In this document: one piece after another, positions 25,165 to 33,289 of the stretch | Position numbering within the stretch: the first letter of the stretch is position 1 | Layout: every line of letters starts with the position of its first letter | Assembly: GCA_947495575.1 (NCBI GenBank) | Contig: CANLZL010000007.1 | Coordinates: 87,920-151,919 of the forward strand | DNA length: 64,000 nt | Reading direction: 5' to 3' | From: an uncultured Nioella sp. | GTDB taxonomy: Bacteria; Pseudomonadota; Alphaproteobacteria; Rhodobacterales; Rhodobacteraceae | Made by a program: the position numbers and the translations under genes | Notes under the pieces: model-generated | Told to the model about the DNA's origin: nothing | Databases searched by the model: none | Seen by the model: the letters and a program-made list of their open reading frames with translations, nothing else

Positions 25165-26144
25165 CAGATATAGCGGCGATCCGTGCGGCAGCATCACGGA
25201 TCAAAGACCATGCCCGACGGACGCCTCTCTTGTCCTCTCCCTTTCTGGATGAGATCGCGGGGCGCCGGGTTTTGGTGAAACCAGAGGCGCTGCAACACAC
25301 AGGCAGCTTCAAATACCGCGGTGCGTTTTCTGCCATTTCGGCCTTGCCTGCTGATGCGCGTGCGAAAGGCGTTCTGGCCTATTCCTCGGGCAATCATGCG
25401 CAGGGAATTGCACTGGCCGCGCAGCAACATGAAACTCCCGCCGTGGTGGTGATGCCAGCCGATGCACCGGCCCTGAAAATCGCGAACACACGGGCTTATG
25501 GGGCCGAAGTGGCGCTTTACGACCGTCCTGGTGGTGAAAACCGTGAAGACATTGGACAGGCCTTGGCGGCCGAACGGGACCTGACCCTGATCCGCCCCTA
25601 TGATGAGCCATTGGTGATTGCCGGACAGGGAACCGTTGGTTTGGAGATCGCTGAGGACGCCAATACGCTTGGGATTACGTCTGCCGATGTTCTGGTGTGC
25701 TGCGGCGGCGGTGGGCTGACCTCCGGTCTGGCCCTTGCACTTGAAGCTGATGCGCCGGGCCTACGTCCGCGTCCGGTTGAGCCGGAGGGGTTTGACGATG
25801 TCGCGCGTTCTTTGGCGTCTGGTAAGATTGAAAGAAATGCGCAACTGGCGGGCTCCATCTGCGATGCGATCATCACACCCAGCCCTGGCGAAATCACCTT
25901 CCCGATCCTGAAACGCCTTTGCGGCCCCGGCCTTGCAGTGCCCGATGTTGACTGCTTGCGTGCCATGGCGCTGGCGTTTTTGCGGTTGAAAATCGTCTTG
26001 GAGCCAGGCGGGGCCATCGCCTTGGCTGCTGCGTTGTTTCATGGGGACCAGATCGAAGGTGACACGGTGATCATTGTCGCGTCTGGCGGTAATGTTGATC
26101 CTTCTGTCTTTGCAGAGGCTCTGAATACCTTGGGAGAGGCTTAA
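25161..26144 (+). CDS. PLP-dependent threonine/serine dehydratase family protein
   Basis: A 327-residue fold-type II PLP enzyme. Lys51 in LQHTGSFKYRGAFSAI is the cofactor lysine; SSGNHAQGIALAAQ and the phosphate loop CCGGGGLTSGLALAL are present, and VIVASGGNVDP closes the fold. No C-terminal ACT domain is present, so it is a catabolic-type (non-allosteric) dehydratase or a serine/3-hydroxyaspartate variant. Overlaps both neighbours (ATGA upstream, TAATG downstream). Confidence 0.92.
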   Translation: MTDIAAIRAAASRIKDHARRTPLLSSPFLDEIAGRRVLVKPEALQHTGSFKYRGAFSAISALPADARAKGVLAYSSGNHAQGIALAAQQHETPAVVVMPADAPALKIANTRAYGAEVALYDRPGGENREDIGQALAAERDLTLIRPYDEPLVIAGQGTVGLEIAEDANTLGITSADVLVCCGGGGLTSGLALALEADAPGLRPRPVEPEGFDDVARSLASGKIERNAQLAGSICDAIITPSPGEITFPILKRLCGPGLAVPDVDCLRAMALAFLRLKIVLEPGGAIALAAALFHGDQIEGDTVIIVASGGNVDPSVFAEALNTLGEA

Positions 26145-27346
26145 TGACTGACCTGACCATCGCCAGCTTCAACGTCAAAAACCTGATCGGAGCAGAGCAG
26201 GAATACTATCGCTTCGAAAAATACTCCTCGGAAGAATATGCATGGAAGCGCGATTGGCTGGCCGATCAAGTCTTGGCATTGGATGCCGATATTATCGGCT
26301 TTCAGGAAATCTTCACTGAATCGGCGTTAAGGGATGTGCTGGATGAAGCAGACCGCCGCGCGCAAGATCTAAACGATGTCGCCCAGCCCGAACGCGGAAC
26401 GCGATATGCGCGCAAGGCGATTTTCCGGCGGCTGAAGGTAGAGGGTTATCGCGATGCTGCCTTGGCCTTTGCTCCAAACCTCAATGATGGCGGGCCGGGC
26501 GAACGGCGCCCTGGTCTGGCGATGGTGTCACGATTTGGATTTGTGGGAGAGGCCGAGGTGATCCAAGAAGTGGCGCCTGCTGTTGAGATCCCGTTTTCGG
26601 CCCTTGGTGGTGACGCGTCGGCCGGAGCCTTCACTTTGAAACGCCTGTCGCGCCCGGTTTTGAAAGTGCGGGTGCCGATGGGCAATAAAGTGGTGACAGT
26701 TCTGAACTGTCACCTGAAATCAAAGCTGGGGGAATATGACCGTCCGTTGGAAGCGCCGTTTGCACCCGCCGCTGACCTGACCAACTACGATCCAGTTGCG
26801 CGCGCCATGGGCAGCCTTCGCGCGGCTTTGCGGCGTATGGCCGAAGCCTTTGTGCTGCGGCGGGTTATTGTAGAAGAATTGCGGGCCGGGAATCCGGTCA
26901 TCGTCATGGGTGACTTCAACGATCACGAAAACGCCGTGTCCTCTGAGATCATTGCTGGCGAGGCACCGTTCAAGAATTATTCCTGGATGCGCAGGCATGA
27001 TGCGGAACAAGCAAATGACCGTTACAGCAAAGCAGAGAACATCCAGATCAAAGAAAGCATCGAGGCAATGCGCCTGCATTCGGCTGAGCGTCTGTTTGTG
27101 CGGAAATCCCTGCGGGATATGGTGTATACGGCGGCGTTCGGAGGCAAGTTTGAGAGCATTGACCAGATATATCTGTCTCGACATTTCCTGCCGAACTCTC
27201 CCGATAGCATAGGTGAGATGACGTATTTCTCGGTTCTGAATGACCATCTGACCGATGGCTCACATCCTGAGGCGCCCTATAACAAGCTCGCATCAGATCA
27301 TGGGCAGATCATGGCGCATCTTTCACTCGGGGTGGATCCAGCCTGA
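26144..27346 (+). CDS. Endonuclease/exonuclease/phosphatase family protein
   Basis: A 400-residue protein of the DNase I-like fold. Metal and catalytic residues appear in IASFNVKNLIG, ADIIGFQEIF, LNCHLKSK, VIVMGDFNDHENA and the final SDHGQIMAHLSL. No signal peptide is seen, so it should be cytoplasmic. It could act on nucleic acids, phospholipids or small phosphoesters; sequence does not decide. Last gene of the 23638-27346 operon; its 3' end overlaps the convergent LysR gene by 38 bases. Confidence 0.88.
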   Translation: MTDLTIASFNVKNLIGAEQEYYRFEKYSSEEYAWKRDWLADQVLALDADIIGFQEIFTESALRDVLDEADRRAQDLNDVAQPERGTRYARKAIFRRLKVEGYRDAALAFAPNLNDGGPGERRPGLAMVSRFGFVGEAEVIQEVAPAVEIPFSALGGDASAGAFTLKRLSRPVLKVRVPMGNKVVTVLNCHLKSKLGEYDRPLEAPFAPAADLTNYDPVARAMGSLRAALRRMAEAFVLRRVIVEELRAGNPVIVMGDFNDHENAVSSEIIAGEAPFKNYSWMRRHDAEQANDRYSKAENIQIKESIEAMRLHSAERLFVRKSLRDMVYTAAFGGKFESIDQIYLSRHFLPNSPDSIGEMTYFSVLNDHLTDGSHPEAPYNKLASDHGQIMAHLSLGVDPA

Positions 27347-28211
27347 TCTGTTCCTGCGCCCAATCCAAAAATGCTTTCAGATAGGGGCGGTGTGGGGCTG
27401 GCAAATGGCAGAGATGGTAGCCCGTGGTCGGACCGTCCTCTGCTTCCTCAAGTAAGATCAGGTCGCCACTGGCGAGCTCTTCTTCAATCCACATTGTTGT
27501 CGCCCATCCAATCCCACGCCCGGACAAGATGGCGCTAAGGGAATATTGCGCGGGGATGTCAGTCACTTGCCGGGGAAAATCCTCGATCCCATGCGCATCC
27601 AACCAATCACTGACCTCGGAGCTGTTAGTTTCCTGTACCCAAGGCGCGCGAGCCAGCGCTGCGGGCGATCTGTCGCCAAGCGCATTTTCCATGCTCTTGG
27701 CGGCTACAAGTACCATGTGGCTGGCAACGACGAAGGTTGACTCCAACCCATCCCATGGGCCTTCTCCATAGCGGAAACTGACGTCGAATACCCCTTGGGT
27801 CAGATCTACAAGTTCAACCGAAGGCTCGATCGCAAAGCCGATGTCTGGATGCGTGGCGCAAAAGCTATGTAAGCGCGGCAAAAGCCAGGTCTCAGCAAAG
27901 GCAGGCGTGGTCGCAAGACGCAATGGGGCGGTTAACCTGTTGGCCTCTTGCCGACGAACAGCTGCCTTGATCTGATCAAACCCTGCGCTCAGGTCTTTGG
28001 CGAACTGGTTGGCCGTCGGAATGACCTCAACCCCGCGCCCCTTTCGCTGCATCAACGGCGTTTCAAGCCAGGCCTCCAGTTTGCGCACCTGCTGCGCAAT
28101 CGCGGAATGCGTGACGTTTAATTCAGCCGCTGCGCGCGTCAGGCTGCCAGTGCGCGCTGCGGCCTCAAAGGCTCTGAGGGCCGCTATAGGGGGCATCTTC
28201 TCCATTTTCAT
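27309..28211 (-). CDS. LysR-family transcriptional regulator (GcvA-like)
   Basis: A 300-residue regulator. The N-terminal helix-turn-helix (AALRAFEAAARTGSLTRAAA, NVTHSAIAQQVRKLE) is followed by the two-lobed effector domain (RLATTPAFAETWLLPRLHSF). MPPIAALRAFEAA is the GcvA-group N-terminus. A second start at 28196 has GGAG just upstream and may be the real one. A perfect T-N11-A inverted repeat lies at 28214-28228, and a DUF1127-like gene is divergent. Confidence 0.92.
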   Translation of the reverse strand: MKMEKMPPIAALRAFEAAARTGSLTRAAAELNVTHSAIAQQVRKLEAWLETPLMQRKGRGVEVIPTANQFAKDLSAGFDQIKAAVRRQEANRLTAPLRLATTPAFAETWLLPRLHSFCATHPDIGFAIEPSVELVDLTQGVFDVSFRYGEGPWDGLESTFVVASHMVLVAAKSMENALGDRSPAALARAPWVQETNSSEVSDWLDAHGIEDFPRQVTDIPAQYSLSAILSGRGIGWATTMWIEEELASGDLILLEEAEDGPTTGYHLCHLPAPHRPYLKAFLDWAQEQIRLDPPRVKDAP

Positions 28212-28213
28212 AT

Positions 28214-28228
28214 GTTAGCTGAGCTAAC
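28214..28228. promoter_or_regulatory. Perfect T-N11-A inverted repeat, candidate LysR operator
   Basis: GTTAGCT-G-AGCTAAC has seven-base arms around one base and contains the T-N11-A pattern of LysR sites. It touches the 5' end of the lysR gene, so it would give autoregulation and possibly control of the divergent small gene. Confidence 0.65.
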
Positions 28229-28309
28229 GAGACATGAAAACTGATTTTCTCGCAATTCTGCCTGCGCGGACTTAGGTATTTCTACATCAAAAGATGATGG
28301 AGCATGCCG

Positions 28310-28489
28310 ATGTTTGGACATTTCAGAAAGTTGATAACCGAGTTCTCGGCCTCGGATCACGGGGCTGCCGGATGTGAGGATCAGCTTGAAGATCACTTGG
28401 CGCGCCTCAGCGATCATCATATCCGTGATATCGGGCTGGACCCGAAGGAAGTGTTCCGTCCGGTGCCGCCGCTGCCCTTCCTGCGGTAA
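28310..28489 (+). CDS. DUF1127-like small protein (59 aa)
   Basis: A short protein whose C-terminal half, HLARLSDHHIRDIGLDPKEV, matches the L-x-R-L-S-D-x-x-L-x-D-I-G-L core of DUF1127-type proteins, RNA- or phosphate-stress-linked small proteins of alphaproteobacteria. The start at 28310 is chosen because GGAG lies seven bases upstream; an ATG at 28304 is in frame. Divergent from the LysR gene and two bases from the convergent MFS gene end. Confidence 0.65.
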   Translation: MFGHFRKLITEFSASDHGAAGCEDQLEDHLARLSDHHIRDIGLDPKEVFRPVPPLPFLR

Positions 28490-28491
28490 GT

Positions 28492-29718
28492 TTAACGTCG
28501 CGCGCTTTCCCGGCGAAACCCGGGCAAAAGCATTGCAAATATTCCGATCGAAATCAGGATCAGGATAAGTGCCAGGAAAAAAGGCGCGCCCGGCAAATGG
28601 ATTGGCGCCCCGTCGCGGGTAAAGCGGAAAAAGACTTGAGTCATAATCACAGGGGAGATGACCATCGCGATGGCGTTAAGCGAGGCAATAACCCCCTGCA
28701 ACTCGCCTTGCTGATCATCACCTGCCTTCCGGCTCATCAAACCGTTCAGAGCAGGGGTTGCCAGCGCCGCGATGGCGGCGATGGGTGTCAGCGCCCAGAC
28801 CATCCAGCCCTCTGAGGCCAGTCCAAAGCCTACAAGGATGACTGCATCAAGGATCAGGGCGTACAGCACTGTTCGAACTTCGCCCAATGTGGGAATAACC
28901 AGCTGAATTAGGCCTGCCTGAACAACCACAGTGGCCAGCCCGTAAACCGTTAGGGACAGGCCAACCAAAGCAGAATCCCAGCCAAAGGCGGCCTGAGTAT
29001 AGAAGGCCCAGATCGCCGGATAAACAAAGCCAGACGTGGTGTAAAAGAAGAGCATCAACAAGAGCCATCCCATGCCCGGAAGCTCCCGAATCTTAAGGAA
29101 CCCCCCAAGCGGATTAGCGCGGCGCCAATCAAAGGCCCGGCGTTTTTCCTGTGGCAGGGACTCTGGCACAACGAAATACCCGAAAAGGAAGTTGACCCCT
29201 GCAAGGGCCGCCGCCGCATAGAAGGGCGCGCGGGAGTCCAGCCCGGCCAATAGACCACCTAACGCAGGCCCCAGGATGAATCCGATGCCAAACCCGGCCG
29301 AGATTAAACCAAACCGTTGCGCGCGCTCGTCCTTAGGGGTGATGTCGGCAATATAGGCGGTGGCCGTTGCATGCGTTGCCGAGGCGATGCCCGCCACGAT
29401 CCGTCCGATCAGCAGCAGCCAGATTGTTCCGGCCAGCGCCATGATTACATAATCGACGGCCAATGCGGCCATTGAGATCAATAGTATGGGCCTGCGTCCA
29501 AACCGGTCGGACAGATTGCCGACGGTTGGGCTAAGCAGGAATTGCATGACCGCAAAGGCCGCCGCCAAAATCCCGCCCCAAAGGGCCGCATCTGCAAGGT
29601 CAACTGACATGACCTCTCGGATCAAATCGGGCATGACCGGCATGATCAGGCCGAACCCCATCGCGTCGATGGTGATTGTAACTACGATAAAGATCGTGGG
29701 AAGACGCGTGTTATCCAT
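28492..29718 (-). CDS. MFS efflux transporter, TetA-like
   Basis: A 408-residue, 12-segment major facilitator. Motif A GNLSDRFGRRPILLIS lies in the loop after helix 2 and ATATAYIADITPKDERAQRFG and GFGIGFILGPALGGLLAG (motif C) follow, as in tetracycline/H+ antiporters of the TCR/Tet group. Many environmental members of this group export unknown drugs or metabolites, so tetracycline resistance should not be assumed. The start at 29718 is favoured over 29739; the gene overlaps the PcaB-like gene by eight bases. Confidence 0.9.
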   Translation of the reverse strand: MDNTRLPTIFIVVTITIDAMGFGLIMPVMPDLIREVMSVDLADAALWGGILAAAFAVMQFLLSPTVGNLSDRFGRRPILLISMAALAVDYVIMALAGTIWLLLIGRIVAGIASATHATATAYIADITPKDERAQRFGLISAGFGIGFILGPALGGLLAGLDSRAPFYAAAALAGVNFLFGYFVVPESLPQEKRRAFDWRRANPLGGFLKIRELPGMGWLLLMLFFYTTSGFVYPAIWAFYTQAAFGWDSALVGLSLTVYGLATVVVQAGLIQLVIPTLGEVRTVLYALILDAVILVGFGLASEGWMVWALTPIAAIAALATPALNGLMSRKAGDDQQGELQGVIASLNAIAMVISPVIMTQVFFRFTRDGAPIHLPGAPFFLALILILISIGIFAMLLPGFRRESARR

Positions 29719-30628
29719 TGTCGCTATAGGTGGCGGCAAGTTGGTTGAATTTCAACGCCACCTCTTCGGTAGTCTCGTCGATTTCGCTACTGGCGCCAAT
29801 TTCGCTGCGCGACTTTTGCAAACCGTGCGCTGTGATCATGACCAATTGCGGGAGCAACATTTGCGTCGCGATAATGTCAGGATGAGTCCTCATGCCAGCG
29901 TTCAGAAGATCCGAATGGCGCGCCATGGAGGCTTGGATAGGAGCAATCTTGATGTCGGATCCTGAAGGTAGCCGGGTCAGTTTTTGGCAAACGTCGTTGA
30001 GCCATGAGGCAAGCACCCGCTGCGCTTCGGGAAAGCTCAATGTTCCAACAGAAAGCCCAAGCGCAGCTGCCAAGGCGCTGCGAAGGCCAGCATCCCCTTG
30101 ATAGGAAACCTGGGCGATCTGATCGGATATTTCCGCGATCTGCCCTTGGTGTAGGATCAAGGCGCTGGTCAAAGACTTGGTTTCGCCCGCCAGGTTTGGC
30201 GACACGGTGGCAAGGTCAACGCATAAGCTTTGAAGGCTGGCGTCGATGACGCGCAGCGATTGGCGTAGCCTGAGAGCAAATGCAGTGTTCTGAACGTCAT
30301 CCGACGCGGTTTCAAATTGCAGATATTGCGCATGCTCCGGGGCTTCCAACGCTTTTTGTAACGCGGCCATAAGGGCAGGAACCGGAGTGCCGTCCTTGGC
30401 GGTTCCATGCGCAAGCCCGGAGGGATCAATTTGAACCTCCATTGCTGCGCGATGCAAAAACGCACCGCTTTCTGGGGGGATCAGACCGCTTTCGCCCTGA
30501 ACTTTGGCCAGGGTTCCCGCAACCAGCATCATCGCACGCACTTCGGCGCTGTCCGAGAACAATCGCGCAATCTTTGGGTCACACAAAAGATCGCGGTAAA
30601 TCGCGCTGTCAAACGGGCTGATGGTCAC
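29711..30628 (-). CDS. Truncated PcaB-like lyase-superfamily protein
   Basis: A 305-residue protein. Its N-terminal 100 residues (MTISPFDSAIYRDLLCDPKI, then RAMMLVAGTLAKVQGESGLI) match 3-carboxy-cis,cis-muconate cycloisomerase (PcaB) of the fumarase/aspartase superfamily. It is shorter than usual (about 350-450) and I cannot find the signature loop GSS-x-MP-x-K-x-NP; in its place is SGSDIKIAPIQASMARHSDL. It may be catalytically impaired or a divergent enzyme. No other pca genes are in the window. It is upstream of and overlaps the TetA-like transporter gene. Confidence 0.7.
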   Translation of the reverse strand: MTISPFDSAIYRDLLCDPKIARLFSDSAEVRAMMLVAGTLAKVQGESGLIPPESGAFLHRAAMEVQIDPSGLAHGTAKDGTPVPALMAALQKALEAPEHAQYLQFETASDDVQNTAFALRLRQSLRVIDASLQSLCVDLATVSPNLAGETKSLTSALILHQGQIAEISDQIAQVSYQGDAGLRSALAAALGLSVGTLSFPEAQRVLASWLNDVCQKLTRLPSGSDIKIAPIQASMARHSDLLNAGMRTHPDIIATQMLLPQLVMITAHGLQKSRSEIGASSEIDETTEEVALKFNQLAATYSDNG

Positions 30629-30704
30629 GATCTGTCTCCGCGCGTGTGCCGTGGTGGTCTAGTCGCTTAATGCGCTAGCTTGGGCCGCGTGGCAAGCGGG
30701 AGGT

Positions 30705-31469
30705 CTATTCCGTTTCATGCGCGTAGCGCAGCTTCGCAATCTCTTCGTTCCGGGCGATTTTTTGCTGCAAGTCCAGCGCTTCTTCGACAAAGGTCAGATG
30801 CACATGGATGGCTTCTTTAGCGGCGCCAGGGTCGCGGGCCTGAATAGCCGTGTTGATCGCACGATGGTGTTCCAACAGGATGTCGCGCGTATTGCGCTGC
30901 TTGAACATGACCGAGCGGTTGTAGAACACGCCCTCCTGCAGCAGATCGAACATTGAACGCATCATATGCAGCATGATCACATTGTGACTGGCCTCGATAA
31001 TGGCAAGGTGGAATTGCGCATCCAGTTCGGCCTCATCTGATGGGTTCCGCTTGGTATGTGCGACTTCCATCTTCTGGAAGATCTTGTCGATGACCTTGAG
31101 GTCTGTTTCCGTTCCGGAATTTGCGGCCCGCGCTGCGGCCATTCCCTCCAGCTCTCGCCGAAAGGACAAGTAATCGAACACCGCTTCGTCATGATGGGCA
31201 AAGAGCCGGATCAGGGCGGGTGAAAAGGCGCTACCCAGAACTTCGGCTACGTAGATACCGGCGCCAGCACGTGTTGTTAGTAATCCGCGATCCTGCAATT
31301 CCGCGATGGCTTCGCGAAGGGACGGGCGAGAGACGCCCAATCGTTCGGACAATTCACGCTCGGATGGCAGGCGTTCTCCCGGCCGCAATATGCCGCGCAG
31401 GATCAATTGTTCGATCTGTCGAACAACCGAGTGCGATAATTTCTCGGCGTCAATTCTCTGAAAAGGCAT
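30705..31469 (-). CDS. GntR-family regulator, FCD type (PdhR/LldR/GlcC-like)
   Basis: A 254-residue protein with an N-terminal winged helix (PGERLPSERELSERLGVSRP, LREAIAELQDRGLL) and a C-terminal FCD domain with metal-ligand residues (DAQFHLAIIEASHN, EHHRAINTAIQARD, HVHLTFVEEAL). This size and motif set is that of the PdhR/LldR/GlcC branch, which responds to pyruvate, lactate or glycolate. A TGGT-N11-ACCA repeat precedes its start and another precedes glcD at 57435, so glycolate control is a reasonable hypothesis. Confidence 0.9.
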   Translation of the reverse strand: MPFQRIDAEKLSHSVVRQIEQLILRGILRPGERLPSERELSERLGVSRPSLREAIAELQDRGLLTTRAGAGIYVAEVLGSAFSPALIRLFAHHDEAVFDYLSFRRELEGMAAARAANSGTETDLKVIDKIFQKMEVAHTKRNPSDEAELDAQFHLAIIEASHNVIMLHMMRSMFDLLQEGVFYNRSVMFKQRNTRDILLEHHRAINTAIQARDPGAAKEAIHVHLTFVEEALDLQQKIARNEEIAKLRYAHETE

Positions 31470-31489
31470 GTCCGTGACCTCCCTCTGAT

Positions 31490-31508
31490 TGGTCAGGTTA
31501 GTAGACCA
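31490..31508. promoter_or_regulatory. TGGT-N11-ACCA inverted repeat upstream of the GntR gene
   Basis: TTGGT (ending 31493) and ACCAG (starting 31505) flank 11 bases, 21 bases before the GntR start. The arms match the TGGT/ACCA half-sites of FadR-branch GntR proteins, although the usual spacing is shorter. The same arrangement occurs at 57400-57418. Confidence 0.45.
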
Positions 31509-31539
31509 GATCGAGGGAAGTCCAGAGGATCCTTAAAGA

Positions 31540-32196
31540 TTAACTCGTCGGGCGGATGATAATTTCCACACGGCGGTTCAATTGACGCCCGTCTGGGGTC
31601 AGGTTTGTCGCGACCGGTTCGTTTTCACCACGGCCAAAGCTGCGGACACGCGAGGGTGAGACGCCCTGTTCAAGCAAGACACCCGCCACTGCGCTGGCGC
31701 GCCGCGCCGACAGGTCTTGATTGTAGTCAGCCGAACCGGTGTTGTCGGTATGGCCAATTACGTCGACCGTCGTGTCACGATATTGCTGCAGGTTGTTGGC
31801 CAAAGCCCTGAGATCGCCCTGCAGACCTGCACGAATGGCGGCGCTGTCCGTGTCAAAAAGAATGCCTTCCGGCATCGTGACCAGCAGTTGATCACCCTGA
31901 TTTTCGATCATGATCTGATCATTGGCCAGCTGTGAGCGCAGATCAGCGGCCTGTCTGTCCAAGGCGTTGCCGATCCCCGCGCCAAGGGCGGCCCCGGCTG
32001 CGGCGCCCAACAATGCATTCCGACCGCGGTTATCATCGTCTGCACGTGCGCCCAGGAACCCACCCAAAATGCCACCAACAATCGCGCCATCACGTGTGCG
32101 ATTGCCATTCGGATCATTCAGATAGGCCGGATCACATGCCGCCAGACCAAAGGCCGAGATCACGGTAAGGGACACGAGTTTCAAGCGAAATGTCAT
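31540..32196 (-). CDS. OmpA-family outer-membrane lipoprotein with glycine zipper
   Basis: A 218-residue lipoprotein. Residues 1-20 are a signal peptide ending in the lipobox GLAA-Cys21. Residues 35-85 are glycine-zipper helices (AIVGGILGGFLGAR, LLGAAAGAALGAGIGNALD) and residues 105-215 an OmpA C-terminal peptidoglycan-binding domain (VIGHTDNTGSADYNQDLSARR, SFGRGENEPVATN, NRRVEIII). It anchors the outer membrane to the cell wall, like YiaD/Pal-type proteins. No partner genes adjoin. Confidence 0.93.
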   Translation of the reverse strand: MTFRLKLVSLTVISAFGLAACDPAYLNDPNGNRTRDGAIVGGILGGFLGARADDDNRGRNALLGAAAGAALGAGIGNALDRQAADLRSQLANDQIMIENQGDQLLVTMPEGILFDTDSAAIRAGLQGDLRALANNLQQYRDTTVDVIGHTDNTGSADYNQDLSARRASAVAGVLLEQGVSPSRVRSFGRGENEPVATNLTPDGRQLNRRVEIIIRPTS

Positions 32197-32367
32197 TTTT
32201 CTGCCTTTCCCAAATTAGGTGCCCGGATCCAATTTCCGGGTTCTTCAGGCCGTTATAGCAGAGCCCGTGGGCGGACACAGAGTGAAAACCGGTGCTGGCG
32301 GATTTCTGCCAATATGGGCTGCGTTATGGGTTTTGAAAGTACTGGTTTGACTTGTCCGATCCTTCAT

Positions 32368-32383
32368 ATAACATAATTGTTAT
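32368..32383. promoter_or_regulatory. Inverted repeat over the ArsR start codon
   Basis: ATAACA-TAAT-TGTTAT has perfect six-base arms and ends on the ATG of the ArsR gene. A TTGACT at 32347-32352 could be the -35 box, with CATAAT at 32372-32377 as a poor -10 at long spacing, so the mRNA may be almost leaderless. ArsR-type repressors commonly bind such AT-rich repeats. Confidence 0.5.
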
Positions 32384-32741
32384 GGAATCACTTAGTTATA
32401 CAAACCCATCTTCGCAACTTGATGCTGTTTTTGCAGCCTTGGCAGACCCGACCCGCCGGTCGATCCTATCGCGGTTGGCAAGCGGTGAGGCCTCGGTCAA
32501 TGAACTGGCCGAGCCCTATGACGTTTCTCAACCGGCCATATCCCGCCATCTGAAAGTGTTGGAGCAGGCGGGTCTTGTCGAACGGGCAATCGATCGTCAG
32601 CGACGGCCGGCCCGGTTGAAAGCTGCACCAATGGCTGAGGCCGTCGCGTGGCTGGAGGAGTTCAAATCTTTCTGGGAGGGAAGCTTCGATCAGCTGGACG
32701 CTCTTCTAGAAGAATTAAAGACGTCAGACAAAAAGGACTAA
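32382..32741 (+). CDS. ArsR-family (SRPBCC-associated) transcriptional repressor
   Basis: A 119-residue winged helix protein: FAALADPTRRSILSRLASGE, VNELAEPYDVSQPAISRHLK, VLEQAGLVERAIDRQRRP. It lacks the ELCVCDL metal site of metal-sensing ArsR proteins and belongs to the branch that is always paired with an AHSA1/SRPBCC protein, as here. No ribosome binding site is visible before 32382; a TTG at 32352 is in frame. Six bases separate it from the AHSA1 gene. Confidence 0.92.
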   Translation: MESLSYTNPSSQLDAVFAALADPTRRSILSRLASGEASVNELAEPYDVSQPAISRHLKVLEQAGLVERAIDRQRRPARLKAAPMAEAVAWLEEFKSFWEGSFDQLDALLEELKTSDKKD

Positions 32742-32746
32742 TCTCT

Positions 32747-33241
32747 ATGTCGGAATTACCGGTTTACACATTGGAACGCAGGTTCAAGGCGCCACGCGCC
32801 TTGGTCTGGCGCACCTGGACAGAAGCAGAATTGCTAAACCGTTGGTACGGCCCCGGGGTCGAGACCGTGATCCATCAGTTGGATGTCACGCCGGGTGGTG
32901 TGTGGTTGAATGAAATGAAATGGGGCGGGAACTCCAATTATCAACGCGTCGAATATGTCGAGGTATCGGCTCCTGAGCGATTGGTATGGTTGCATTCCAA
33001 TGCCGATCAGGACTGGAACATCGCCGCTAACCCGATGATGCCAGACTGGCCGCGGGTCTTGATGACAGTGGTCACATTTGAAGAGGAAGGCGACGAGACA
33101 GTGATGCGGCTGACATGGGAGCCGCATGAAGCAACAGAGGCCGAGATCGCCTGCTTCGCCGGTGCCGTCGCTGGCCTCGACAAAGGTTGGGGTGCCGGGA
33201 TGGAAATCCTTGCGGAAATCCTGGCCGAACTTCAAACCTGA
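32747..33241 (+). CDS. AHSA1/SRPBCC-domain protein
   Basis: A 164-residue START-like protein: YTLERRFKAPRALVWRTWTE, LLNRWYGPGVETVI, GGVWLNEMKWGG, VTFEEEGDETVMRLTWEPHE and a C-terminal helix GLDKGWGAGMEILAEIL. The fold forms a hydrophobic ligand cavity; function is unknown. Co-expressed with the ArsR gene, a frequent pairing, so it may bind or neutralise the repressor's inducer. AAAAGGA precedes the ATG at 32747. Confidence 0.92.
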   Translation: MSELPVYTLERRFKAPRALVWRTWTEAELLNRWYGPGVETVIHQLDVTPGGVWLNEMKWGGNSNYQRVEYVEVSAPERLVWLHSNADQDWNIAANPMMPDWPRVLMTVVTFEEEGDETVMRLTWEPHEATEAEIACFAGAVAGLDKGWGAGMEILAEILAELQT

Positions 33242-33289
33242 AAGAGCCGGGCAGGTCGGGCCGGCAATCGCCTGGCCCGATCCGCATGG

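Noticed and set aside
28492..29718. Tetracycline resistance determinant
   Set aside because: The family similarity is real, but chromosomal TetA-like exporters are common and no tetR-type partner is present, so resistance is not claimed.
29711..30628. Full PcaB enzyme of the protocatechuate pathway
   Set aside because: Too short, no signature loop, and no other pca gene in the window; listed as a truncated PcaB-like protein instead.
33256..33280. Terminator between AHSA1 and Hint genes
   Set aside because: TCGGGCC/GGCCCGA can pair, but there is no T-run on either strand, so it was not listed as a terminator.
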